Part shown: piece after piece, positions 1-7,997 of the stretch
Position numbering within the stretch: position 1 is the first letter of the stretch
How the letters are laid out: every line of letters begins with the position of its first letter
From: Candidatus Rubrivivax defluviihabitans
Lineage (GTDB): Bacteria; Pseudomonadota; Gammaproteobacteria; Burkholderiales; Burkholderiaceae_C
NCBI GenBank assembly: GCA_016709385.1
Contig: JADJMW010000002.1
Coordinates: forward strand, 186,001 to 250,000
Direction: 5' to 3'
Length of the DNA: 64,000 bases
Program-made: the position numbers and the translations under genes
Notes under the pieces: generated by a model
The model's input: the letters and a program-made list of their open reading frames with translations, nothing else
The model's database searches: none
Told to the model about the DNA's origin: nothing

Positions 1-1
1 T

Positions 2-172
2 TACGTCGACCTGATGGCCAAGGTGCGCGCGCTGCCGGAATGGAAGGAATTCATGGAAAAGGGAGCCTTCAACCAGACCACGATGAGCGGCCAGGCCTAT
101 TTCGACTGGGTGGCCAAGACCGAGCAGATGCACCGCGTGCTGATGCGTGACGCCGGCTTCCTGGCTCAATGA
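2..172 (+). CDS. TctC-type substrate-binding protein, C-terminal fragment
   Basis: Only the last 56 codons lie in the window, in the frame that starts at base 2 and ends with TGA. The fragment (YVDLMAKVRALPEWKEF at its start, ending VLMRDAGFLAQ) resembles the C-terminus of periplasmic receptors of tripartite tricarboxylate transporters, which bind carboxylates and deliver them to the TctA/TctB membrane pair. The identification leans on context: the stop overlaps the start of a TctB-like gene, and a TctA gene follows. The substrate cannot be inferred from this fragment. Confidence 0.75.
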   Translation, partial: YVDLMAKVRALPEWKEFMEKGAFNQTTMSGQAYFDWVAKTEQMHRVLMRDAGFLAQ

Positions 173-675
173 TGAGCGGCTCGGCCGAAGAGAAGGACGA
201 CTCGGTCGGCGTGCGCTGGCCCGAGTTGGGCGTGGCGCTGCTGCTGGTGGTGCTGGCCGGGCTGGTCATCAAGGACAGCCTGCGCGTGGGCACCGGCTGG
301 GCCGACGACGGGCCGCGTGCCGGCTACTTTCCCTTCTACATCGGCCTGGCACTGCTGCTTTCGGCCGGCTGGGTGGCGCTGAAGCAGTTGCTGAACTGGC
401 GCGCCCACGAGCGTTTTGCCGAACGGGCGCAGATGGCCAGCGTGTGGGCCATCCTGTGGCCGATGGCCATCTACGTCGGCCTGATCTTCGCGGTCGGCAT
501 CTATGTCGCGTCGATCTTGCTCATCGGCTATTTCATGTTGCGCCACGGCAAGCACGGCGTGGCGCTGACAGCGGCCGTGTCGCTGGGCGTGCCGCTGTTC
601 TTCTTCCTGGTCTTCGAGCGCTGGTTCCTGGTGGCGCTGCCCAAGGGTCCGCTCGAGGCCTGGTTCGGGTTCTGA
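169..675 (+). CDS. TctB-family small membrane subunit of a tripartite tricarboxylate transporter
   Basis: A 168-residue inner-membrane protein of the size usual for TctB, the small subunit that pairs with TctA in secondary uptake of carboxylates. Hydrophobic segments lie near residues 17-34, 55-75, 95-125 (probably two helices) and 133-157, which suits the four to five helices expected. The RAGYFPFYIG stretch matches the conserved PG-x-FP region before the second helix. The start ATG overlaps the TGA of the preceding receptor gene by four bases (ATGA), which suggests translational coupling. A second ATG follows at once, so the true start may be one codon later. Confidence 0.85.
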   Translation: MMSGSAEEKDDSVGVRWPELGVALLLVVLAGLVIKDSLRVGTGWADDGPRAGYFPFYIGLALLLSAGWVALKQLLNWRAHERFAERAQMASVWAILWPMAIYVGLIFAVGIYVASILLIGYFMLRHGKHGVALTAAVSLGVPLFFFLVFERWFLVALPKGPLEAWFGF

Positions 676-694
676 CCGCCCCGCCGCCGCTGCC

Positions 695-2206
695 ATGGAC
701 GAACTGCAGAACCTCTTTCACGGCTTTGCCGTGGCCGCCACGCTGCCCAACCTGGGCTTCATGCTGGTGGGCATCACGCTGGGTGTGCTGATCGGCGTGC
801 TGCCGGGGCTGGGCGGCGCCAACGGCGTGGCCATCCTGCTGCCGCTGACCTTCAGCATGAATCCTACCTCGGCGATCATCATGCTGAGCTGCATCTACTG
901 GGGGGCGCTGTTCGGCGGCGCCATCACCTCGATCCTGTTCAACATCCCGGGCGAACCCTGGAGCGTGGCCACCACCTTCGACGGCTACCCGATGGCGCAG
1001 CAGGGTCGCGCCGCGCAGGCGCTGACGGCGGCGTTCACGTCCAGCTTCGTGGGCGCCATCTTCGCGGTGATCCTGATCACCTTCACGGCGCCGCTGCTGG
1101 CGAAATTCGCGCTCGAGTTCGGCCCGGCGGAATTCTTCGCCGTGCAGTTGCTCACCTTCTGCAGCTTCGTGGGCATGAGCAAGGAGCCGCCGGCCAAGAC
1201 CATCGCGGCCATGATGCTGGGCTTTGCGCTGGCCGCCGTGGGCATGGACACCGTCACCGGCCAGTTGCGCATGACCTATGGCTATACCGAACTGCTCAAG
1301 GGCTTCGGTTTCCTCATCGCGGTGATCGGCCTGTTCGGCATCGGCGAGATCCTGCTCACCATGGAAGAAGGTCTGGCCTTCAAGGGCAAGAGTGCGAAGA
1401 TCGACTTCAGGGTGGTGTGGCAGACCTGGGGCGAACTCATCAGGCACTGGAAGTTGTTCCTGCGCTCCGTGGTCGTGGGCTGCTGGATGGGCATCACGCC
1501 CGGCGGCGCCACGCCGGCGTCGTTCATGAGTTACGGCATGGCGCGGCGCATGAGCAAGGACCCGCAGAGCTTCGGCAAGGGCCGCATCGAAGGCGTGGTG
1601 GCGCCGGAAACGGCGGCCCACGCGGCCGGCACCTCGGCGCTGCTGCCCATGCTCACGCTGGGCATCCCGGGTTCGCCCACCGCGGCCGTGCTGCTCGGCG
1701 GCCTGCTCATCTGGGGCCTGCAGCCGGGGCCGATGCTGTTCGTGGAGCAGAAGGACTTCGTCTGGGGCCTGATCGCCAGCATGTATATCGGCAATATCGT
1801 CGGTCTGATCGTGGTGCTGACCACGGTGCCGTGGTGGGCCGCCATCCTGCGCATCCCGTTCTCGATCATCGGGCCGGTGATCATCGTCATCTGCGCCATT
1901 GGCGCCTACACGGTGAACAACTCGATGTTCGACGTGGTGATGATGCTGGTCTTCGGCGTCATGGGCTATCTGTTCAAGAAGCTGAAATACCCGCTGGCGC
2001 CCATGGTGCTGGCGCTGGTACTGGGCGACATGGCCGAAGCCAGCTTCCGCCAGGCCATGCTCATCAGCCAGGGCTCGATGAACATCTTCTGGAGCAACCC
2101 GCTGGTGGCCAGCATTGCCGGCCTGGCCATCGCCATGCTGGTGTGGCCGCTGTGGGGTGCGGCGAAGAACCTGGCGCGGCAACGTGAACTGAGGGCCGGC
2201 GGATGA
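695..2206 (+). CDS. TctA-family large permease subunit of a tripartite tricarboxylate transporter
   Basis: A 503-residue polytopic membrane protein, the expected length for TctA, which forms the translocation path for carboxylates using the ion gradient. Family signatures are visible: GVLPGLGGANGVAILLPLTF near the N-terminus, GITPGGATPASFMSYGMARR near the middle, and GIPGSPTAAVLLGGLLIWGL about 60 residues further on. It starts 19 bases after tctB, and its TGA overlaps the ATG of the next gene by four bases, so all four genes probably form one transcript. The substrate is unknown; tricarboxylates, aromatic acids and other carboxylates are all handled by this family. Confidence 0.92.
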   Translation: MDELQNLFHGFAVAATLPNLGFMLVGITLGVLIGVLPGLGGANGVAILLPLTFSMNPTSAIIMLSCIYWGALFGGAITSILFNIPGEPWSVATTFDGYPMAQQGRAAQALTAAFTSSFVGAIFAVILITFTAPLLAKFALEFGPAEFFAVQLLTFCSFVGMSKEPPAKTIAAMMLGFALAAVGMDTVTGQLRMTYGYTELLKGFGFLIAVIGLFGIGEILLTMEEGLAFKGKSAKIDFRVVWQTWGELIRHWKLFLRSVVVGCWMGITPGGATPASFMSYGMARRMSKDPQSFGKGRIEGVVAPETAAHAAGTSALLPMLTLGIPGSPTAAVLLGGLLIWGLQPGPMLFVEQKDFVWGLIASMYIGNIVGLIVVLTTVPWWAAILRIPFSIIGPVIIVICAIGAYTVNNSMFDVVMMLVFGVMGYLFKKLKYPLAPMVLALVLGDMAEASFRQAMLISQGSMNIFWSNPLVASIAGLAIAMLVWPLWGAAKNLARQRELRAGG

Positions 2207-3216
2207 AGATCTGTGTCGTGGGCGCCGGCGCCATCGGCGGCGTCCTGGGTGCAAAGCTGGCGCTGGCCGGTGAAGAGGTCACCTTCATTGCGCGCAACCG
2301 CAATCTGGAGGCGATCAACGCCAGCGGCTTCAAACTGATCCTGGAAGACGGCATCGAGCAGCGCGCCACCACCGTGCGCGCGGTGCAGCGCTACGCCGAC
2401 GCCGGCGAACAGGACGCCGTGCTGCTGACCGTGAAGGCGCACCAGGTGCGCGACCTGCTGCCCGACCTGCGCGCCCTGTTCGGCCCCAGGACCATGGTCG
2501 TGACCATGATCAACGGCATCCCGTGGTGGTATTTCCACAAGCTGGCCGGCCCGCACGAGGGCCGCACGCTGGAGTCGGTGGACCCCGGCGGCGTGCTGGC
2601 CGGGAATATCGAGCCCGAGCGCGTGATCGGCAGCGTGGTCTACCCCGCGGCCGAGCTCGTGGCCCCAGGCGTGGTGAAGGTGATCGAGGGCAACCGCTTC
2701 ACGCTGGGCGAGCCCGACGGCACGCGCAGCGAGCGCATCGAAGCGCTGTCGGGCGCCCTCATGCGCGCCGGCTTCAAGGCGCCGGTGGCCAAGGACATCC
2801 GCAGCGAGATCTGGGTCAAGCTGTGGGGCAATCTGAGCTTCAACCCGATCAGCGCGCTGACCCACGCCACGCTGGAAGAGATCTGCCGCTTCCCGGGCAC
2901 CCGTGCGCTGGCCGCGGCGATGATGGGCGAGGCCCAGCGCGTGGCCGAGGCCCTGGGCGTGCGCTTCAAGATCACGCTGGAGCAGCGCCTGGCAGGCGCC
3001 GAGGCCGTGGGCGCGCACAAGACCTCGATGTTGCAGGACGTGGAGAACGGCCGCGCACTGGAACTCGAGGCGCTGGTCGGTGCCGTCGTCGAACTCGGCC
3101 GCATCACGGCGGTGCCGACACCCACCATCGGCGCCATCTATGCCGCCACCACGTTGCTGGGGCAGACGCTGGCAGCCCAGCGCGGGCGCTTGCGCGTGGA
3201 ACCGCTGCCGGGCTGA
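2203..3216 (+). CDS. Ketopantoate reductase family (ApbA/PanE-like) dehydrogenase
   Basis: A 337-residue NAD(P)-dependent reductase. The N-terminus has the Rossmann signature VVGAGAIGGVLGAKLALAG. The conserved Lys-containing segment KLWGNLSFNPISALT, which carries the substrate-binding Asn and Ser of 2-dehydropantoate 2-reductases, lies about two thirds along. It is some 35 residues longer than E. coli PanE, and it is translationally coupled to a TctA permease rather than to pantothenate genes. The family is clear; the substrate is not. A role in catabolism of the transported carboxylate is at least as plausible as pantothenate synthesis. Confidence 0.8.
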   Translation: MKICVVGAGAIGGVLGAKLALAGEEVTFIARNRNLEAINASGFKLILEDGIEQRATTVRAVQRYADAGEQDAVLLTVKAHQVRDLLPDLRALFGPRTMVVTMINGIPWWYFHKLAGPHEGRTLESVDPGGVLAGNIEPERVIGSVVYPAAELVAPGVVKVIEGNRFTLGEPDGTRSERIEALSGALMRAGFKAPVAKDIRSEIWVKLWGNLSFNPISALTHATLEEICRFPGTRALAAAMMGEAQRVAEALGVRFKITLEQRLAGAEAVGAHKTSMLQDVENGRALELEALVGAVVELGRITAVPTPTIGAIYAATTLLGQTLAAQRGRLRVEPLPG

Positions 3217-3332
3217 AAGGGCTCGCGGCGCCCTGCGCGGGCGCCTGCCCACTCGACGTTGCCGCGCCGGCAGGCCGCACGCGCCATGCATACTCGGCGC
3301 CCACACAGCAGCGCGGAGAACGGGGTGACGCA

Positions 3333-3956
3333 GTGACGACCATGGGTTATGTCTTCGGGTTCATCGGCGCCGGCCTGATGGTGGCCAGCTACCTGATGAA
3401 GAGCATGCTGCCGCTGCGCGTGGTGGCGTTGGCGGCCAACGTCTTCCTGGTCACCTATGCGGCCCTCAGCGGCGCCTGGCCCACCATGGCGCTGTATGTC
3501 GCCATGTTCCCGATCAACCTGAAGAAGGTGATCGAGATCCGCAAGCTGATCGGAGCCATCAAGCATGCCCAGTCCGAGACGCCTCTGGCCGACTGGCTGC
3601 TGCCGCACATGACGCGGCGCGAGGTCAAGGCCGGCACCACGCTGTGGAAGAAGGACGACGTGTCCACCGAGATGGTCTACGTCGACAACGGGCGCCTTCG
3701 GCTGCTCGAGCAGGACGTGGTGATGGACCCGGGTTCGCTGGTCGGCGAGATCGGCCTGTTCGCACCGGGGAACCGCCGCACCGGCACGGTGGTCTGCGAG
3801 ACCGACTGCACGCTGTACACCTTGTCGGCCGACGCCATGGCGCAGCTGTACTACCTGAATCCCAAGCTCGGATTCCACGTCATGCGCATGGTCGTGGCCC
3901 GGCTGCTGCACGACAGCGACGCTGCCCGCGCGCCATCGGCGAGCGCCGCTACCTGA
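3333..3956 (+). CDS. Membrane protein with C-terminal cyclic-nucleotide-binding-like domain
   Basis: About 207 residues. The first 70 hold two or three hydrophobic helices (GYVFGFIGAGLMVASYLMKS, then VVALAANVFLVTYAAL, then TMALYVAMFPINL). A short linker leads to a cAMP-binding-like beta roll with a typical PGSLVGEIGLFAPGNRRTGTV segment, in which GE and R sit where phosphate-cassette residues are found in CRP-type domains. There is no helix-turn-helix, so it is not a transcription factor of CRP type. I chose GTG at 3333 because a GGGGTGA stretch lies just upstream; an in-frame ATG at 3342 is the alternative. It ends just before a terminator and appears monocistronic. The ligand and function are unknown. 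Confidence 0.7.
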   Translation: MTTMGYVFGFIGAGLMVASYLMKSMLPLRVVALAANVFLVTYAALSGAWPTMALYVAMFPINLKKVIEIRKLIGAIKHAQSETPLADWLLPHMTRREVKAGTTLWKKDDVSTEMVYVDNGRLRLLEQDVVMDPGSLVGEIGLFAPGNRRTGTVVCETDCTLYTLSADAMAQLYYLNPKLGFHVMRMVVARLLHDSDAARAPSASAAT

Positions 3957-3979
3957 GACGGCCGGTTAGAGTGTCGTCC

Positions 3980-4001
3980 AGCCACGCGAGCCGTGGCTTT
4001 T
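3980..4001 (+). terminator. Rho-independent terminator after the membrane/cNMP gene
   Basis: A perfect 7-base inverted repeat (AGCCACG, loop CGAGC, CGTGGCT) runs directly into TTTT on the plus strand, 24 bases after the stop codon at 3956. This is a standard intrinsic terminator layout. Confidence 0.75.
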
Positions 4002-4054
4002 GCGGTCGGCCGGTTCGCGGTTGTCGGAAGACGGGCGCGTGAAACGCAAAGCAA

Positions 4055-4078
4055 AACGCCGACCCCGGGGCCGGCGTT
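4055..4078 (-). terminator. Intrinsic terminator closing the large minus-strand cluster
   Basis: The inverted repeat AACGCCG...CGGCGTT with a GC-rich centre is followed on the minus strand by TTTTGCTTTGCG. It lies just downstream of the initiator tRNA and is the likely end of the rpoA-rplQ-tRNA transcript. Confidence 0.7.
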
Positions 4079-4115
4079 CGACTATTCGTGCGTTGTCGTT
4101 CTTGTTCTTGAATCT

Positions 4116-4192
<77 letters not shown>

Positions 4193-4230
4193 ACTGAGCT
4201 TTACAGTATAAGCGATATCGCCGCCTGCCG

Positions 4231-4632
4231 TCACTCTGCGCTGTCGGCCGACGCCGCAGCTTCGGCGACGGGCTCGGGCCGGTCGACCAGTTCCACGAAG
4301 GCCATCGGTGCGTTGTCGCCGACGCGGAAACCCATCTTCAGGATGCGCGTGTAGCCGCCCGGGCGTGCTGCGTAGCGCGGTCCGAGCTCGTTGAACAGCT
4401 TGGCCACCACGTCCCGGTCGCGCGTGCGGTTGAAGGCCAGGCGACGGTTGGCCAGCGTCGGCGTCTTGCCCAGGGTGATCAGCGGCTCGACGACGCTGCG
4501 CAGCTCCTTGGCCTTGGGCAGCGTGGTCCGGATCGCCTCGTGCATGATGATCGAGTTGCACATGTTCCTGAGCATCGCCAGGCGGTGCGAGGTGGTGCGG
4601 TTGAGTTTGCGGGGGCCGTTGCGGTGGCGCAT
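4231..4632 (-). CDS. rplQ: 50S ribosomal protein L17
   Basis: A 133-residue protein starting MRHRNGPRKLNRTTSHR, the conserved L17 N-terminus that lines the exit-tunnel side of the large subunit. The body shows RRLAFNRTRDRDVVAKLFNELG. The C-terminus ends in an Ala/Glu-rich tail (about 14 residues) that is beyond the conserved core. It is the last protein gene of the alpha operon, 76 bases after rpoA, as in other proteobacteria. Confidence 0.97.
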   Translation of the reverse strand: MRHRNGPRKLNRTTSHRLAMLRNMCNSIIMHEAIRTTLPKAKELRSVVEPLITLGKTPTLANRRLAFNRTRDRDVVAKLFNELGPRYAARPGGYTRILKMGFRVGDNAPMAFVELVDRPEPVAEAAASADSAE

Positions 4633-4708
4633 GGTGCTTGCCTTTCATTAGTTGATGCCGGCCGCCGTGTCAGGTACGGCCGGGTGCACCGGAATCGCGA
4701 AAAGCGAC

Positions 4709-5695
4709 TTACCGTTTATCCAGGCCCTGGGGGGGCCAGTTCTCCAGCCGCGCGCCGAGCGTGAGCCCGCGCGAAGCCAGCACTTCCTTGATCTCGTTCA
4801 GGCTCTTGCGGCCCAGGTTCGGCGTCTTCAGCAACTCGGTCTCGGTGCGCTGGATGAGGTCACCGATGTAATAGATATTCTCGGCCTTCAGGCAGTTGGC
4901 CGAACGCACCGTGAGTTCGAGTTCGTCCACCGGTCGCAGCAGGATGGGGTCGAACGGCGTCGGGCGTGACACCTGCGGCACCATGCTGTCACCCGGGCTG
5001 ATGTCGATCTGGCCGAAGAACGCGAGCTGCTCGACGAGGATGCGCGCGCTCTGGCGAATGGCTTCCTCGGGCGCGATGGCACCATTCGTCTCGATCTCCA
5101 TCACCAGCTTGTCCAGGTCGGTGCGCTGTTCGACGCGGGCGTTTTCCACCGCGTAGCTGACGCGGCGCACCGGCGAGAAGGAAGCGTCGAGCACGATGCG
5201 GCCGATACTCTTGGTGGTCTCGTCGCCGTAGCGGCGCAGGTTGCCCGGCACGTAGCCGCGACCCTTCTCCACCTTGATCTGCATGTCGAGCTTGCCGCCC
5301 TGCGCCAGGTGCGCGATCACGTGCTCGGGATTGATGATCTCCACGTCGTGCGGGGTCTGGATGTCGGCCGCCGTGACGGCGCCTTCGCCTTCCTTGCGCA
5401 GCACCAGCGTCACTTCGTCGCGGTTGTGCAGGCGGAACACCACACCCTTGAGGTTCAGCATGACGTGGACGACATCTTCCTGCACGCCGTCGATGGCCGA
5501 GTATTCATGCAGCACGCCGGCGATGGTGACCTCGGTCGGCGCATAGCCCACCATCGAAGACAGCAGCACGCGCCGCAGGGCGTTGCCGAGGGTGTGGCCG
5601 TAGCCGCGCTCGAAAGGCTCGAGGGTGGCTTTGGCGCGGTGGCCGCCGAGCGGCTCGACCTGGATGGCCTTGGGCTTCAGAAGGGTGGTTTGCAT
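4709..5695 (-). CDS. rpoA: RNA polymerase alpha subunit
   Basis: A 328-residue subunit (E. coli 329) that nucleates polymerase assembly through its N-terminal domain and contacts UP elements and activators through its C-terminal domain. The N-terminal domain has the ERGYGHTLGNALRRVLLSS assembly motif near residue 35. The C-terminal domain (about 250-310) has SANCLKAENIYYIGDLIQRT followed by the helix-hairpin-helix LLKTPNLGRKSLNEIKEVL. I used the Met at 5695 (MQTTLLKPKAIQVEPLG), the usual alpha start; the frame stays open for 20 more codons upstream. Confidence 0.97.
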   Translation of the reverse strand: MQTTLLKPKAIQVEPLGGHRAKATLEPFERGYGHTLGNALRRVLLSSMVGYAPTEVTIAGVLHEYSAIDGVQEDVVHVMLNLKGVVFRLHNRDEVTLVLRKEGEGAVTAADIQTPHDVEIINPEHVIAHLAQGGKLDMQIKVEKGRGYVPGNLRRYGDETTKSIGRIVLDASFSPVRRVSYAVENARVEQRTDLDKLVMEIETNGAIAPEEAIRQSARILVEQLAFFGQIDISPGDSMVPQVSRPTPFDPILLRPVDELELTVRSANCLKAENIYYIGDLIQRTETELLKTPNLGRKSLNEIKEVLASRGLTLGARLENWPPQGLDKR

Positions 5696-5848
5696 GGGTC
5701 TGTCAGTTCCTGTCAATACCCTCGGCTCGTTACGCCGATAAGGCTGATGGACCACGCCGGGCAGTGCTGAACTGCTGGGTCGCCTCGTGCCCGGCGGAAC
5801 GAAGCGTGTGTTTGTGGCTGCGCGGCACCCAGGCCGGCGGCCGGCGCA

Positions 5849-6472
5849 TCAACGCGAGTACAACTCGACGATGAGGGCTTCCTTGATCTCGGCGCCGAAT
5901 TGGTCGCGGTCGGGCACCTTCTTGAAGACGCCTTCCATCTTGGTGGCGTCTACTTGCACCCAGTCGGCCAGGCCGATGGACTGCGCCAGCTTCAGCGCGT
6001 CGGTGACGCGCAATTGGCTCTTGGACTTCTCGCGCAACGCGACCACGTCGCCGGCCTTGACCTGGTACGACGGGATGTTGACGACTTGGCCATTGACGGT
6101 GAGCGCCTTGTGCGACACCAGCTGCCGGGCCTCGGCGCGCGTGGAGCCGAACCCCATGCGGTAGACGACGTTGTCCAGCCGCGACTCCAGCAGCGCCAGC
6201 AGCGTGGCGCCGGTATTGCCCTTGCGGCGCTCGGCCTCGGCGAAATAGCGGCGGAACTGGCGCTCCAGCACGCCGTACATGCGCTTGACCTTCTGCTTCT
6301 CGCGCAGCTGCAACCCGAAGTCGGAGGTGCGCGAGCCGCTGGTGCGGCCGTGCTGGCCGGGTTTGCTGTCGAATTTGGCCTTGTCGCTGATCGAGCGGCG
6401 CGCGCTCTTCAGGAACAAGTCGGTGCCTTCACGGCGGGAGAGTTTGGCCTTGGGGCCGAGATAACGTGCCAC
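5849..6472 (-). CDS. rpsD: 30S ribosomal protein S4
   Basis: A 207-residue primary 16S rRNA-binding protein and, in E. coli, the translational repressor of the alpha operon. The start is a GTG: the sequence reads V-ARYLGPKAKLSRREGTDLF with AGGA eight bases upstream, and no ATG fits the known S4 N-terminus. The S4 RNA-binding domain (SRLDNVVYRMGFGSTRAEAR) is intact. A 255-base spacer separates it from rpsK, longer than other gaps in this operon, so S4-responsive leader structure or a secondary promoter there is possible. Confidence 0.96.
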   Translation of the reverse strand: MARYLGPKAKLSRREGTDLFLKSARRSISDKAKFDSKPGQHGRTSGSRTSDFGLQLREKQKVKRMYGVLERQFRRYFAEAERRKGNTGATLLALLESRLDNVVYRMGFGSTRAEARQLVSHKALTVNGQVVNIPSYQVKAGDVVALREKSKSQLRVTDALKLAQSIGLADWVQVDATKMEGVFKKVPDRDQFGAEIKEALIVELYSR

Positions 6473-6727
6473 GGGATAGGTCCTGTTAGATTGTCTGACG
6501 CGGCTGCAAGCCCCTTCACTGCTGAAGGAGCCACCCGCGCGAGTCCGGTGCTGGAGCACTGCTCCGCCCGAACGGTGGGCTTGAGGAGGGTGTCGACCCC
6601 CCAGAAAAACGGCCGGTCTGCACAGAAGTGCTCGCCGGCTCGGGAAACTGCGTATTCTAGCTTCAGCCAGCGATGCCTGCACTGGCAGGTGCGGGTGCCT
6701 CAACTTGGACGCCCGCCCACGAACTTG

Positions 6728-7129
6728 TCAGATGCGGCGACGCTTCTGCGGCCGGCAGCCGTTGTGCGGGATCGGCGTCACGTCGCTGATCGAATTGATG
6801 CGGATGCCCAGCGAGGCCAGCGCGCGCACGCTCGACTCGCGCCCCGGGCCCGGGCCCTTGATGCGAACGTCGAGGTTCTTGATTCCGTGTTCCTGGGCGG
6901 CGCGACCGGCCGTTTCGGCAGCCACCTGGGCGGCGAACGGCGTGCTCTTGCGCGAGCCCTTGAAGCCCTGGCCACCGCTGGACGCCCAGGCCAGCGCACT
7001 GCCCTGGCGGTCGGTGATGGTGATGATGGTGTTGTTGAACGACGCGTGCACGTGCGCAACGCCGTCCGCAACGTTCTTGCGGACCTTCTTGCTCACGCGG
7101 CGTGCCGCGGTATTGGGTGCCTTGGCCAT
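6728..7129 (-). CDS. rpsK: 30S ribosomal protein S11
   Basis: A 133-residue platform protein of the small subunit. It shows the family core VADGVAHVHASFNNTIITIT near residue 25 and the PGPGRESSVRAL segment, and ends GCRPQKRRRI as is usual. The isoAsp-prone NG near the C-terminus is present (PHNGCRP). It sits 32 bases after rpsM in the alpha operon. Confidence 0.97.
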   Translation of the reverse strand: MAKAPNTAARRVSKKVRKNVADGVAHVHASFNNTIITITDRQGSALAWASSGGQGFKGSRKSTPFAAQVAAETAGRAAQEHGIKNLDVRIKGPGPGRESSVRALASLGIRINSISDVTPIPHNGCRPQKRRRI

Positions 7130-7161
7130 ATCTTGATTCTTTCAGAGTTCCCCAGCGGGCT

Positions 7162-7527
7162 TTACTTCTTCAGCGCCTGCGCACCCTTTTTCGGACCCTT
7201 GCGGGTGCGGGCGTTGGTGCGCGTGCGCTGGCCGCGCACGGGCAGGCCGCGGCGGTGGCGGAAACCCCGGTAGCAGCCGAGGTCCATCAGTCGCTTGATG
7301 CTGATGGACAGCTCGCGGCGCAGGTCGCCTTCGATCGTGAGGCGGCCGATCTCGTCGCGGATGCGCTCGAGGTCGACGTCGGAAAGGTCCTTGATCTTCT
7401 TCGAGTACGGGATCCCGACCGTGGTGCAGATCTTCTGCGCCGTGGTGCGGCCGATGCCGTAAATGGAGGTCAGACCGATTTCCGCGTGCTTGTGCGGCGG
7501 GATGTTGATGCCGGCGATGCGTGCCAT
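7162..7527 (-). CDS. rpsM: 30S ribosomal protein S13
   Basis: A 121-residue head protein of the small subunit that contacts the P-site tRNA and bridges to L5. The start MARIAGINIPPHKHAEIGL is preceded by AAGGAA six bases upstream, so the longer frame reaching 7572 was rejected. The C-terminal basic tail RTRTNARTRKGPKKG, which reaches into the decoding site, is complete. First ribosomal protein gene of the alpha operon after rpmJ. Confidence 0.97.
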   Translation of the reverse strand: MARIAGINIPPHKHAEIGLTSIYGIGRTTAQKICTTVGIPYSKKIKDLSDVDLERIRDEIGRLTIEGDLRRELSISIKRLMDLGCYRGFRHRRGLPVRGQRTRTNARTRKGPKKGAQALKK

Positions 7528-7623
7528 GTTAATTCCTTCTTTGACTCTCAGCCCTTGCGCTTGCAGGCGCAACGGCGTTCGGCAGGCGTTCTCGGGTCCG
7601 CAGGGACCCGCTCACGTCCAGCC

Positions 7624-7737
7624 TCACCCCTGACGCTGCTTGTGGCGCGGGTCGGTGCAGATGACGCGCACCACGCCCTTGCGGCGGATGATCTTGCAGT
7701 GACGGCACATCTTCTTGACGGAAGCGGCGACTTTCAT
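7624..7737 (-). CDS. rpmJ: 50S ribosomal protein L36
   Basis: A 37-residue protein, translated by hand from the minus strand: it starts MKVAASVKKMCRHCKIIRRK and ends CTDPRHKQRQG. It is the zinc-ribbon form of L36, with ligands C11, C14, C27 and H32 all present. A GGAGA site lies just ahead of the ATG. Its position between infA and rpsM is the usual one for betaproteobacteria. Confidence 0.95.
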   Translation of the reverse strand: MKVAASVKKMCRHCKIIRRKGVVRVICTDPRHKQRQG

Positions 7738-7766
7738 GGTCTTCTCCTTGACCCGGTTCCTGAACT

Positions 7767-7985
7767 CTATTTGGCGCGAAAGACGATCCGCGCGCGACTC
7801 AAATCGTAGGGCGTCAATTCCACCGTGACCTTGTCACCGGGCAGGATGCGGATGTAGTGCAAACGCATCTTCCCGGAAATGTGCCCCAGCACGACATGCC
7901 CGTTTTCCAGCTTCACGCGGAAGTTGGTATTCGGGAGCTTCTCCAGAATCTCTCCCTGCATCTGGATCACGTCGTCCTTGGACAT
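7767..7985 (-). CDS. infA: Translation initiation factor IF-1
   Basis: A 72-residue OB-fold protein that occupies the ribosomal A site during initiation. It begins MSKDDVIQMQGEILEKLPN and carries the conserved GHISGKMRLHYIRILPGDKV core. Length matches the family. In this lineage infA lies inside the spc/alpha cluster between secY and rpmJ, only 12 bases after secY, so it is probably made from the ribosomal protein transcript. Confidence 0.97.
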   Translation of the reverse strand: MSKDDVIQMQGEILEKLPNTNFRVKLENGHVVLGHISGKMRLHYIRILPGDKVTVELTPYDLSRARIVFRAK

Positions 7986-7997
7986 GCGTCACGGGTG

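Noticed and set aside
533..2254. 573-codon minus-strand frame opposite tctA
   Set aside because: Arg/His/Gln-rich shadow of a clear membrane permease gene; no signal or motif.
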